Assembly (NCBI GenBank): GCA_023386235.1
Contig: JAEWKC010000005.1
Span: forward strand, 123,039 to 187,038
Reading direction: 5' to 3'
Length of the DNA: 64,000 bases
DNA from: Bacteroidota bacterium
GTDB taxonomy: Bacteria > Bacteroidota > Bacteroidia > Chitinophagales > Chitinophagaceae
Shown here: piece after piece, positions 57,616-64,000 of the stretch
How the letters are laid out: the number at the start of each line of letters is the position of its first letter
Numbering within the stretch: the first letter of the stretch is position 1
Made by a program: the position numbers and the translations under genes
Notes under the pieces: model-generated
Seen by the model: only the letters and a program-made list of their open reading frames with translations
Databases searched by the model: none
What the model was told of the DNA's origin: nothing

Positions 57616-58083
57616 ATGAGAAAACAACAAGCTAAGAAGTTGCCTTTGGCGCCCGATGCACGTTTTAATGATAAACTCGTAACTCGTTTTGTAAACAACT
57701 TAATGTTGGATGGTAAAAAAAGTACAGCTATTACTATTTTTTACGATGCGGTAGATAAAGTGAGCAAAATGACCGGCGAAGATGGCTACGAGGTATGGAA
57801 AAAGGCTTTGGCTAATGTAACGCCTGCCGTTGAGGTTAGAAGTCGCAGAATAGGTGGCGCTACTTTTCAAATACCTTCTGAAGTGCGTCCCGACAGAAAG
57901 ATTTCTTTAAGCATCAAATGGTTAATTCGCTATAGCCGCGACAGAAATGGTCGTACAATGGCTGATAAATTAGCTAACGAAATTGTTGCTGCAAGTAAAG
58001 GCGAAGGTTCTGCTTTCAAAAAGAAAGAAGATACCCACAGAATGGCAGAAGCCAACAAGGCATTCTCACACTTCAAGTTCTAA
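57616..58083 (+). CDS. rpsG: 30S ribosomal protein S7
   Basis: Protein of 155 aa that binds the 3' major domain of 16S rRNA and starts head assembly; in E. coli it represses its own operon. Landmarks are MRKQQAKKLP, KFVNNLMLDGKKS-like sequence (RFVNNLMLDGKKS) and RRIGGATFQIPSEVRP. A terminator follows directly; fusA, which usually comes next, is absent. Confidence 0.99.
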   Translation: MRKQQAKKLPLAPDARFNDKLVTRFVNNLMLDGKKSTAITIFYDAVDKVSKMTGEDGYEVWKKALANVTPAVEVRSRRIGGATFQIPSEVRPDRKISLSIKWLIRYSRDRNGRTMADKLANEIVAASKGEGSAFKKKEDTHRMAEANKAFSHFKF

Positions 58084-58104
58084 AGAAGCGAAAGCATAAT
58101 ATTA

Positions 58105-58138
58105 AAAAATCCCGGAGCAGAGATGTTTCGGGATTTTT
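58105..58138 (+). terminator. rpsL-rpsG operon terminator
   Basis: AAAAATCCCG pairs with CGGGATTTTT around a 14-nt loop; ends in T. It closes the operon 21 nt after rpsG. Confidence 0.85.
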
Positions 58139-58186
58139 GGTATATTTTCTTCTGAGTTAATAACAGGAAAAACTAAAATTAAACAT

Positions 58187-58609
58187 ATGAAACAATTATT
58201 ATTCGCGATTTCTGTTCTTTCACTGGCTTTTGCAGCTTGTAATAACGGTAACAACGGCAACAACGCCATTCTTAGTGATGATACCTCAGTTCTAATAAGA
58301 CAGCATGGCGTAGTATTGGAAGATTCCTCTACCGTTCATACAGATACAGTTTCACAAAGCGGTGAAATGTACGTGTCGTCAGACGGGAAAAAAAAGATTC
58401 AGGTTCGTTATTTTGAAAGCAATAATAAACTGTATGCCGGTTTAACTTTCTGGCCACGTGAAGAAGAAATTATACTTGAGCAGATACCCGGTACAGCTTT
58501 TGCCAAAGGCGCAGATTATAGCAATGATCAAACTAAATGGCAGGCTAAAGGCGATGCCGGCGTGTTAGAGGAAAAAGACACTAGTACACACTTTGTAAAA
58601 AGTGAATAA
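58187..58609 (+). CDS. MliC-like lipoprotein (possible lysozyme inhibitor)
   Basis: Lipoprotein of 140 aa (lipobox FAAC, Cys18) with a Gly/Asn linker. The C-terminal half resembles the MliC/PliC lysozyme inhibitor fold: YVSSDGKKKIQVRY (in place of the Cys-containing first strand), LTFWP, then GTAFAKGADYSNDQTKW and KGDAGVLEEKD, matching the family's GARYSN...W..KGDEA.LE pattern. The two disulfide Cys of many MliC proteins are missing. MliC inhibits c-type lysozyme in the periplasm. The family call is from memory of the pattern and is moderate. Confidence 0.55.
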   Translation: MKQLLFAISVLSLAFAACNNGNNGNNAILSDDTSVLIRQHGVVLEDSSTVHTDTVSQSGEMYVSSDGKKKIQVRYFESNNKLYAGLTFWPREEEIILEQIPGTAFAKGADYSNDQTKWQAKGDAGVLEEKDTSTHFVKSE

Positions 58610-58658
58610 ATGTAAATGCAGATTAAAAAATAGGAATATCCTTTGTTAGTCAATTTTC

Positions 58659-59708
58659 TTATTTCAACAACTCATTAATACCCTGCTGTAAAATAGTTTC
58701 TCTGTTGTTGATAAACATTTGTATTTTTTCTGAGGGTATGCGCATATCATATTCTGCGCCGCTGCCAAGCGTACTATTGAATGCAGGATTGTTGTAGTCA
58801 AAAGTTTTTTCATCTATGCCAAGAGATTTGGCAACAGTTCCGGCATGATAAATACCTTTTATCCGCAGGATACCCATTCCGGGTTCAAGTATTCCGGCTT
58901 TCCTGTCTTCCACGCTTTTTTGCTTAGCGGCATCTCTGGCCGAAAGAGTGGTAACGCCACCTGTGCCTTCAAAGTAATAATGTGTAGCAATAAACCTGCG
59001 CACATGATGCCTTGTTTCGTTGGGCAGGTAGCGCTGTACTTTCCAGAAATCTTTTGAGCCGGATTGCCTGATGGCCTTGTCTACACGGCCCATACCCGCA
59101 TTGTAAGCGCTAAGCACCAGCAGCCAATCGTTGTATCGTTTGTATAAGGTACGAATAAGTTTTGCCGCGGCGTGTGTGCTGGCTTCATAATCGGTTCTTA
59201 AATCGCGTCCGCCTCTTATAAGATTATAGCTTTTGGCTTCATCATACATAATTTGCCAGGGGCCTGTAGCGCCGGCCACTGAAACCGCTGTAGCTTTTAA
59301 GTCGCTCTCTATTACGGAAAGATATTTTAGCTCCTTCGGTATGCCGTAGCTGCTGAGAATTCTATCGTATAAGCTGAATATGTTTTGATATCGGGGAGTG
59401 GTTTTAATGGTATTGTACCAATTACCTCTTTTGGCCAGATATTGTTGTGTATAATCTTTTAAGTGTGCTTCTACGCTGCGGTCTCCAATATGCATGGCAA
59501 GGCCTTTGTTGCGCATAGAGTTAGGCATATCACCATTATCAGCATCCGGCAGTAATGATACAAAGCCTTTCACACCTTTGCTGTCTTCCTTTTGCTCTTT
59601 TTTATTTTTCTTAGGAAGCTTTAATTCATCGCCGGGTCCCGGCGATGCTGTTAATGCAGAAAAGGACAAGAGAAAAGCAGGGATTAATATGTATTTTTTA
59701 TGTTTCAA
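58659..59708 (-). CDS. Lytic transglycosylase (MltD-like)
   Basis: Protein of 349 aa with a signal peptide (ends SALTASPG). The SLT domain (about 125-250) carries the catalytic Glu in VIESDLKATAVS, then GATGPWQIM and YNAGMGRVDKAI, the usual glycoside hydrolase family 23 pattern. It cuts peptidoglycan glycan strands to 1,6-anhydro products. The C-terminal part is unlike the multi-LysM tail of MltD; at most one weak LysM-like segment is seen. The start is TTG at 59708, since no ATG precedes the signal peptide. It follows gatA by 16 nt, so it is probably in the same operon. Confidence 0.88.
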   Translation of the reverse strand: MKHKKYILIPAFLLSFSALTASPGPGDELKLPKKNKKEQKEDSKGVKGFVSLLPDADNGDMPNSMRNKGLAMHIGDRSVEAHLKDYTQQYLAKRGNWYNTIKTTPRYQNIFSLYDRILSSYGIPKELKYLSVIESDLKATAVSVAGATGPWQIMYDEAKSYNLIRGGRDLRTDYEASTHAAAKLIRTLYKRYNDWLLVLSAYNAGMGRVDKAIRQSGSKDFWKVQRYLPNETRHHVRRFIATHYYFEGTGGVTTLSARDAAKQKSVEDRKAGILEPGMGILRIKGIYHAGTVAKSLGIDEKTFDYNNPAFNSTLGSGAEYDMRIPSEKIQMFINNRETILQQGINELLK

Positions 59709-59724
59709 ACAATCAAAATAAATG

Positions 59725-61170
59725 TTAGAGGTTCTTTAGATGCATCAGGCTCTTAGAAAGTTTAAGCATTTCGGTTTCGTTTTTCATTGAGCTGATTAAC
59801 TGCAAGCCAAAGGGCATTTCATTGCTATGCCTGTACAAAGGTAAAGAAATGGCCGGAATTCCTGCAAGATTCGTAAAAGTGGTATAATAATCGGCTAAGA
59901 ACATTTCTGTAGGATCGGTATTTTTTTCACCCAGCTTAAATGCAGGGGCAGGCACAGTAGGAGAGATGATAAAATCGTAATCTTTGAAAATATCTTCCAG
60001 CTGAATTTTAATTTTATTGCGTACTTGCTGTGCTTTAGTAAAATAGGCGTCGAAATATCCCGCACTTAAAACAAAGTTGCCAAGAAGAATTCTTCTTTGT
60101 ACTTCTTTTCCAAACCCCTCACTTCGTGAATGCTTATAAAAATCATTTAAGTCAAGATCGGGTACCGTGGTTCTGTGACCGTATTTCACGCCGTCGTAGC
60201 GCGAGAGGTTGCTTGACGCTTCAGCGGTAGTAAGCACATAATAGGTAGGTATAGAATACTCCAGGAAACTGCAATCAATCATTTCCACTGTATGGCCTTG
60301 TTGTTTCAGGGTTTCTATGGTTGAAAGAATGTTTTTCCTTATCTCGCTGTCCAGCGCTTTATTGTCCAGTGCTTCTTTTAGATAAGCTATTTTATACTTT
60401 TTAGAAGAATTGTTTTCTTTGAGCAAAGCAGAGTAAGATGGCACCGCATCGTTATACACCGTACTGTCATAATCATCTGCACCCGCAATTACTTCCAGTG
60501 TAAGCGCCGCATCTTCTACATTATTGGCAAATACGCCAATTACATCAAAAGAGGAAGCATAAGCCAGCAGCCCGTATCTTGAAACCAGGCCGTAAGAGGG
60601 TTTTAACCCTACTACTCCACAGAAATCCGCGGGCTGACGCACAGAGCCGCCGGTATCTGTACCCAAGCTTATCATGCACAAGCCTGCCTGCACAGCTACG
60701 GCTGATCCGCCGGATGATCCTCCCGGAACTCTGCTATTGTCGGCGGCATTTAAAACCGGGCCAAAAGCAGAGCGCTCGCTACTGGAGCCCATGGCAAACT
60801 CATCGCAATTTTGCCTGCCAATTATTATGGCGCCTTCTGCCAGTAATTTATCTACCGCTGTAGCGTTGTAGATAGCCACAAAATTTTCTATTATTTTAGA
60901 GGAGGCGGAGAGCTTGTGATCTTTATAACTGAGCACATCTTTTAAGCCTACAATTACACCGTGCATCTTTCCCCAGGTATTGCCGTTGGATTGAAGAGCA
61001 TCCAATTCCTGAGCGCGCGCAAGCGCTTCGTCGGCATATACATCAAGGAAACAATTAAGGTGTTTGTTTTTTTCTATTTTTTCTAAAAAAAACTTCACGG
61101 TATCTACGCATGTAGTGTTACCATGAAGTAATTCTTTATGATAGGATTCAATAGAACTGAATTCTTGCAA
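59725..61170 (-). CDS. gatA: Glutamyl-tRNA(Gln)/Asp-tRNA(Asn) amidotransferase subunit A
   Basis: Protein of 481 aa, an amidase-signature enzyme that releases ammonia from glutamine for GatB. The catalytic Lys (VGLKDVLSYK), cis-Ser and Ser (GGSSGGSA and GTDTGGSVRQP) are all present. It starts with TTG at 61170 and QEFSSIESYHKELLHG, matching the family start; there is no nearby ATG. gatB and gatC are not in the window. It follows tatA by 31 nt, an arrangement common in this phylum. Confidence 0.95.
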   Translation of the reverse strand: MQEFSSIESYHKELLHGNTTCVDTVKFFLEKIEKNKHLNCFLDVYADEALARAQELDALQSNGNTWGKMHGVIVGLKDVLSYKDHKLSASSKIIENFVAIYNATAVDKLLAEGAIIIGRQNCDEFAMGSSSERSAFGPVLNAADNSRVPGGSSGGSAVAVQAGLCMISLGTDTGGSVRQPADFCGVVGLKPSYGLVSRYGLLAYASSFDVIGVFANNVEDAALTLEVIAGADDYDSTVYNDAVPSYSALLKENNSSKKYKIAYLKEALDNKALDSEIRKNILSTIETLKQQGHTVEMIDCSFLEYSIPTYYVLTTAEASSNLSRYDGVKYGHRTTVPDLDLNDFYKHSRSEGFGKEVQRRILLGNFVLSAGYFDAYFTKAQQVRNKIKIQLEDIFKDYDFIISPTVPAPAFKLGEKNTDPTEMFLADYYTTFTNLAGIPAISLPLYRHSNEMPFGLQLISSMKNETEMLKLSKSLMHLKNL

Positions 61171-61201
61171 AACTTTAATTTACTTTTAAAAAGATAAAAC
61201 T

Positions 61202-61432
61202 TTAGTTGACTTCTGAAGTAGGAGTGGTAGTTGTAGAAGTAGTGGTATTACTTTTACGATCCTTATCATTAATTCCACTTTCAATTTCATTTTTTACATT
61301 GTCTTTAGCATCGTTAAATTCTCTGATACCCCGACCTAAGCCGCGCATAAATTCAGGGATTTTACGTCCGCCAAAAAGAATTAAAACTGCAAGAATAATA
61401 AGTACCCATTCCATTCCACCGATATTAGGCAT
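61202..61432 (-). CDS. tatA: Sec-independent translocase component TatA/E
   Basis: Protein of 76 aa with one N-terminal membrane helix (GGMEWVLIILAVLILFGG), the FG hinge, then an amphipathic helix KIPEFMRGLGRGIREF and a Thr/Ser-rich tail. TatA forms the pore for folded, twin-arginine proteins. No tatC is in the window. It leads the tatA-gatA-transglycosylase run. Confidence 0.94.
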   Translation of the reverse strand: MPNIGGMEWVLIILAVLILFGGRKIPEFMRGLGRGIREFNDAKDNVKNEIESGINDKDRKSNTTTSTTTTPTSEVN

Positions 61433-61552
61433 AATAAATATTTTTTATTTGGTTAACAAATTTTCTACTTGTAGAAGATATACAATCAGTAAAGCTATAC
61501 AAAATTCTCTTTACAACAACAAAAATATAAAAATAAATAGTAAGAAATCAAA

Positions 61553-61584
61553 AAACGGAAAGAAATTAACACTCCTTTCCGTTT
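61553..61584 (-). terminator. rplS terminator
   Basis: AAACGGAAAG pairs with CTTTCCGTTT around a 12-nt loop. On the minus strand it is followed by a T run; it lies 31 nt after the rplS stop. Confidence 0.85.
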
Positions 61585-61615
61585 GAAATTATTAAAAACT
61601 ATGAAAATAAGAAAA

Positions 61616-61987
61616 TTACTCTGTTGTTGTAATCTGAGAGAAACGTTTTTCTTTAATCCTGGCGCTTTTACCGCTTCTTTCACGAAGGAAATACAATTTT
61701 GCACGGCGTACCTTGCCTGATTTGTTTAATCCTACTGAATCTACATTGGGAGAAGAAAAAGGAAATGATCTTTCTACACCAATACCATTAGAGATTTTAC
61801 GTACGGTAAAAGTAGCAGTAGCTCCATGCCCCTGTACTTTAATCACATCGCCACGAAAGCTCTGGATACGCTCTTTTCCACCTTCTACAATTTTATAGTT
61901 TACAGTTACATTATCGCCGGCTTTAAACTTTGGTAGTTCTTTTGCGGGAGTCAACTGGTCGTGTACATATTTGGCTGCTAAATTCAT
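61616..61987 (-). CDS. rplS: 50S ribosomal protein L19
   Basis: Protein of 123 aa at the subunit interface. Landmarks are FKAGDNVTVNYKIVEGGKERIQ, the FRGDVIKVQGHG block, and FPFSSPNVDSV followed by a basic end with RRAKLYFLRERSGKSARI. It has its own promoter (62007-62038) and terminator; trmD, which often precedes it, is absent. Confidence 0.99.
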   Translation of the reverse strand: MNLAAKYVHDQLTPAKELPKFKAGDNVTVNYKIVEGGKERIQSFRGDVIKVQGHGATATFTVRKISNGIGVERSFPFSSPNVDSVGLNKSGKVRRAKLYFLRERSGKSARIKEKRFSQITTTE

Positions 61988-62006
61988 AACTCAAATTTTT
62001 GGACTG

Positions 62007-62038
62007 CAAAGGTAAATTAACAATTCCGGAATATCAAA
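62007..62038 (-). promoter_or_regulatory. rplS promoter
   Basis: Minus-strand TTTG (62038-62035), 20-nt spacer, TACCTTTG (62014-62007). The leader is about 15 nt. Confidence 0.75.
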
Positions 62039-62066
62039 TTATTTTCAATAAAAATTACCGGAGCAA

Positions 62067-63632
62067 TTATCTAGCTACGTTTACGGCTCGTTTTTCTCTT
62101 ATCACCGTAACTTTTATCTGTCCGGGGTAGGTCATTTCTGTTTGTATTTTTTGTGCAATGTCAAAACTCAACCTGTCGCTGTCATTATCAGTAACTTTAT
62201 CTGCTTCTACAATTACGCGTAGCTCACGGCCTGCCTGTATGGCGTATGCTTTTTCTACACCGTTGTATCCCTGCGCAAGATTTTCTAAATCTTTTATCCG
62301 TTGTATATATTGTTGCATTATTTCCCTTCTGGCACCGGGGCGGGCGCCGCTGATGGCATCGCAGGTTTGGATAATAGGGGAAATTACGTACTCCATTTCC
62401 ATTTCATCGTGGTGTGCGCCTATGGCGTTTACCACAGCCGGATTTTCGCCATATTTTTCTGCTAGTTTAGCGCCTAACAAAGCGTGGCTGAGTTCTGTTT
62501 CTTCGTCAGGTACTTTGCCTATATCGTGCAGTAGCCCGGCTCTTTTGGCCAGCTTAGGATTTAAACCCAGTTCGGATGCCATTATACCGCAAAGGTTCGC
62601 TACTTCACGGCTGTGCATCAGCAGGTTTTGACCGTAAGATGAACGAAAACGCATTTTGCCTACAATGCGTACCAGTTCTTTGTGCAAGCCATGTATGCCT
62701 AATTCAATAATGGTTCGTTCACCGATTTCCATGATCTGCTCTTCAAGCTGTCTGCGTGTTTTTTCTACTACTTCTTCAATACGCGCGGGGTGAATTCTTC
62801 CGTCGGTTACCAGTCTTTGCAGCGATAAGCGGGCAATTTCTCTTCGCAACGGGTCGAAGGAAGAGAGTACAATTGCTTCGGGGGTATCGTCTACAATCAG
62901 GTCAACGCCTGTGGCGGCCTCAATGGCGCGGATATTCCTTCCTTCACGACCGATGATCTGCCCTTTGATTTCATCAGTTTCCAGGTTAAAAACGGTCACT
63001 GTATTTTCTATAGTCTGTTCAGCCGCGGTGCGCTGAATAGATTGTATAATGATTTTGCGGGCTTCTTTGTTGGCTTTTACTTTGGTTTCTTCTATAATCT
63101 CTTGTTGTAAGCCAAGCGCCTGGGTGCGCGCTTCCTGCTGTAAACTTTCAATCAGCTGGGCTTTCGCCTCGTCCTGAGACATGTTAGAGATCTTTTCCAG
63201 TCTCTTAATATGCTCTTCCTGGTGTTTTTCTAATTCGTTGCGTTTTTGATTAACTATTTCAATCTGTTTGTTCAGATTGTCTTTGATAGTTACATTTTCT
63301 TTGATTTGTTTATCCAGGCTGGATTCTTTCTGTGCTAAATTGCTTTCTCTTTGTTTTGCTCTGTTTTCGAGGTCGCCTATTTTTCTGTTGCGCTCGTTTA
63401 TTTCTTTATCGTGCTCTGATTTAAGTTGTACGAAATTTTCTTTTGCTTCTAATAATTTTTCTTTTTTAATGGTTTCCGCAGTCAGTTCGGCTTCTTTTAC
63501 AATTGTTTTAGCCTGGCTTTCTGCATCAATTATTTGTTGTTTTGTATCTTTTGCAAAAATAAATTTTCCTAAAATAATACCTAAACCAACACACACTACC
63601 GCAATTATTACGGCAATAGTTGTTGTTATCAT
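62067..63632 (-). CDS. rny: Ribonuclease Y
   Basis: Protein of 521 aa of the inner membrane. An N-terminal helix (about 3-25) is followed by a long coiled coil (about 30-205), a KH RNA-binding domain with IIGREGRNIRAIEAATG (about 225-245) and an HD phosphohydrolase domain with the metal site in LLHDIGKV (about 365-372). RNase Y starts mRNA decay by endonuclease cuts. A purine-rich GGAGAGG lies about 40 nt before the ATG on the minus strand. Confidence 0.97.
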   Translation of the reverse strand: MITTTIAVIIAVVCVGLGIILGKFIFAKDTKQQIIDAESQAKTIVKEAELTAETIKKEKLLEAKENFVQLKSEHDKEINERNRKIGDLENRAKQRESNLAQKESSLDKQIKENVTIKDNLNKQIEIVNQKRNELEKHQEEHIKRLEKISNMSQDEAKAQLIESLQQEARTQALGLQQEIIEETKVKANKEARKIIIQSIQRTAAEQTIENTVTVFNLETDEIKGQIIGREGRNIRAIEAATGVDLIVDDTPEAIVLSSFDPLRREIARLSLQRLVTDGRIHPARIEEVVEKTRRQLEEQIMEIGERTIIELGIHGLHKELVRIVGKMRFRSSYGQNLLMHSREVANLCGIMASELGLNPKLAKRAGLLHDIGKVPDEETELSHALLGAKLAEKYGENPAVVNAIGAHHDEMEMEYVISPIIQTCDAISGARPGARREIMQQYIQRIKDLENLAQGYNGVEKAYAIQAGRELRVIVEADKVTDNDSDRLSFDIAQKIQTEMTYPGQIKVTVIREKRAVNVAR

Positions 63633-64000
63633 ATATACTCTGCTGTTTTATGTTAAAAAATCCTATACCTCTCCTTTTTAATCAAAGGATTAGCGAAGAT
63701 AATATAATTGAAGCAAGTTGAGAAAAATTAATGCATAAAATCTAAGGATTAATTTTTAATTTTTGAGTATGTTTTGTATCAGTAATGAAACTGAAATTAT
63801 ACTTATCTGTAATAGATTTTTATAAGAAAAGATGATTTTATTAACAGATAATATTAGATAGATTAATTTTTGGTGTCAGCGTACCTATAATTCGGTCAAT
63901 TCAAAATTAGAGAATTTTTGTTGTTTTTGTTAGGCGGGTTATCCACTACCCGCTTCGCTTCAATTTGTTTGAATGTTTCGCTTGCGGGTGTGGATAACCC
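63633..64000. other. Non-coding end of window, upstream of rny
   Basis: No gene is seen. The part next to rny holds its leader (a TCCTTTG-containing promoter-like sequence around 63685). The middle is AT-rich without structure. The last 65 bases are one arm-to-arm inverted repeat that runs to the window edge. Confidence 0.5.
63936..64000. repeat. Large imperfect inverted repeat at window end
   Basis: GGGTTATCCAC (63936-63946) pairs with GTGGATAACCC (63990-64000). After one unpaired T, ACCCGC (63948-63953) pairs with GCGGGT (63984-63989), a 17-bp stem with one bulge. The 30-nt loop contains a smaller TTCAA/TTGAA stem and the repeated phrase TTCGCTT. Much richer in G and C than its surroundings and probably extends past the window. 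Confidence 0.7.

Noticed and set aside
63936..64000. Integron attC site
   Set aside because: The arms do not have the RYYYAAC and GTTRRRY core sites in the required orientation and no integrase or cassette is seen.
1..64000. tRNA, rRNA or riboswitch genes
   Set aside because: I looked through the intergenic stretches and found no cloverleaf, rRNA segment or known riboswitch core; a covariance-model search would be needed to be certain.

Overview
The window is chromosomal DNA of a Bacteroidota bacterium, most likely family Chitinophagaceae or a close relative (inference). Support comes from lineage-typical proteins (DUF4290, DUF3822, DUF4230, geranylgeranylglycerol-phosphate synthase-like UbiA, type B L31, a YbiT-like ABC-F protein, Skp/OmpH), from the near absence of Shine-Dalgarno sequences, and from repeated Bacteroidota-type promoters (TTTG, about 20 nt, TAnnTTTG). 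The DNA is AT-rich. I see no tRNA, rRNA, CRISPR array, prophage or insertion sequence.

Layout. 0-7 kb: DUF4290 protein, YajQ, a KdsC-like phosphatase with a UbiA prenyltransferase, a membrane protein of the misnamed site-specific recombinase family, L31 and UMP kinase. 7-20.5 kb: M13 and M3 peptidases, an L,D-transpeptidase-like secreted protein, Skp-like protein, ABC-F protein, DinB-like and SRPBCC proteins, a HAD phosphatase, a DedA protein with an extra N-terminal domain, an amino acid permease and Tag glycosylase. 21-28.5 kb: an orphan radical SAM/SPASM protein with a MarR regulator, then a tight four-gene run (GHL10 hydrolase, M1 aminopeptidase, sulfatase, class D beta-lactamase). 28.6-34.5 kb: polA, DUF3822, rsmD, formyltetrahydrofolate cyclo-ligase, lpxK.

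34.5-39.2 kb holds the most interesting system: a compact microviridin-type graspetide (omega-ester-containing peptide) cluster on the minus strand. Two tandem precursor genes share a PFFAAFLEKQ leader and each has one TMKYPSD core. They are followed by a hairpin terminator or attenuator, a lactam-forming ATP-grasp ligase (MvdC/MdnB type), a lactone-forming ATP-grasp ligase (MvdD/MdnC type) and an ABC exporter with an intact C39 peptidase domain. Both precursors have a Gly-Gly pair at residues 25-26 that could be the C39 cut site. The cores carry Asp where known microviridins usually carry Glu at a ring-closing position. No acetyltransferase gene is present.

39-52 kb: DUF4230 protein, RNase R, YihY, DUF4349 lipoprotein, nicotinamidase, two tandem lipoprotein serpins with intact inhibitory hinges and duplicated terminators, aconitase, PspC and an S41 peptidase. 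52.5-64 kb: PiT phosphate transporter, RdgB, an unknown protein, branched-chain aminotransferase, rpsL-rpsG (without fusA), an MliC-like lipoprotein, lytic transglycosylase, gatA, tatA, rplS and RNase Y. The window ends inside a large inverted repeat.

Functionally, the region is mostly housekeeping with one natural-product cassette. The graspetide (a family of serine protease inhibitors), the two serpins and the lysozyme-inhibitor-like lipoprotein suggest a lifestyle exposed to foreign hydrolases (inference).
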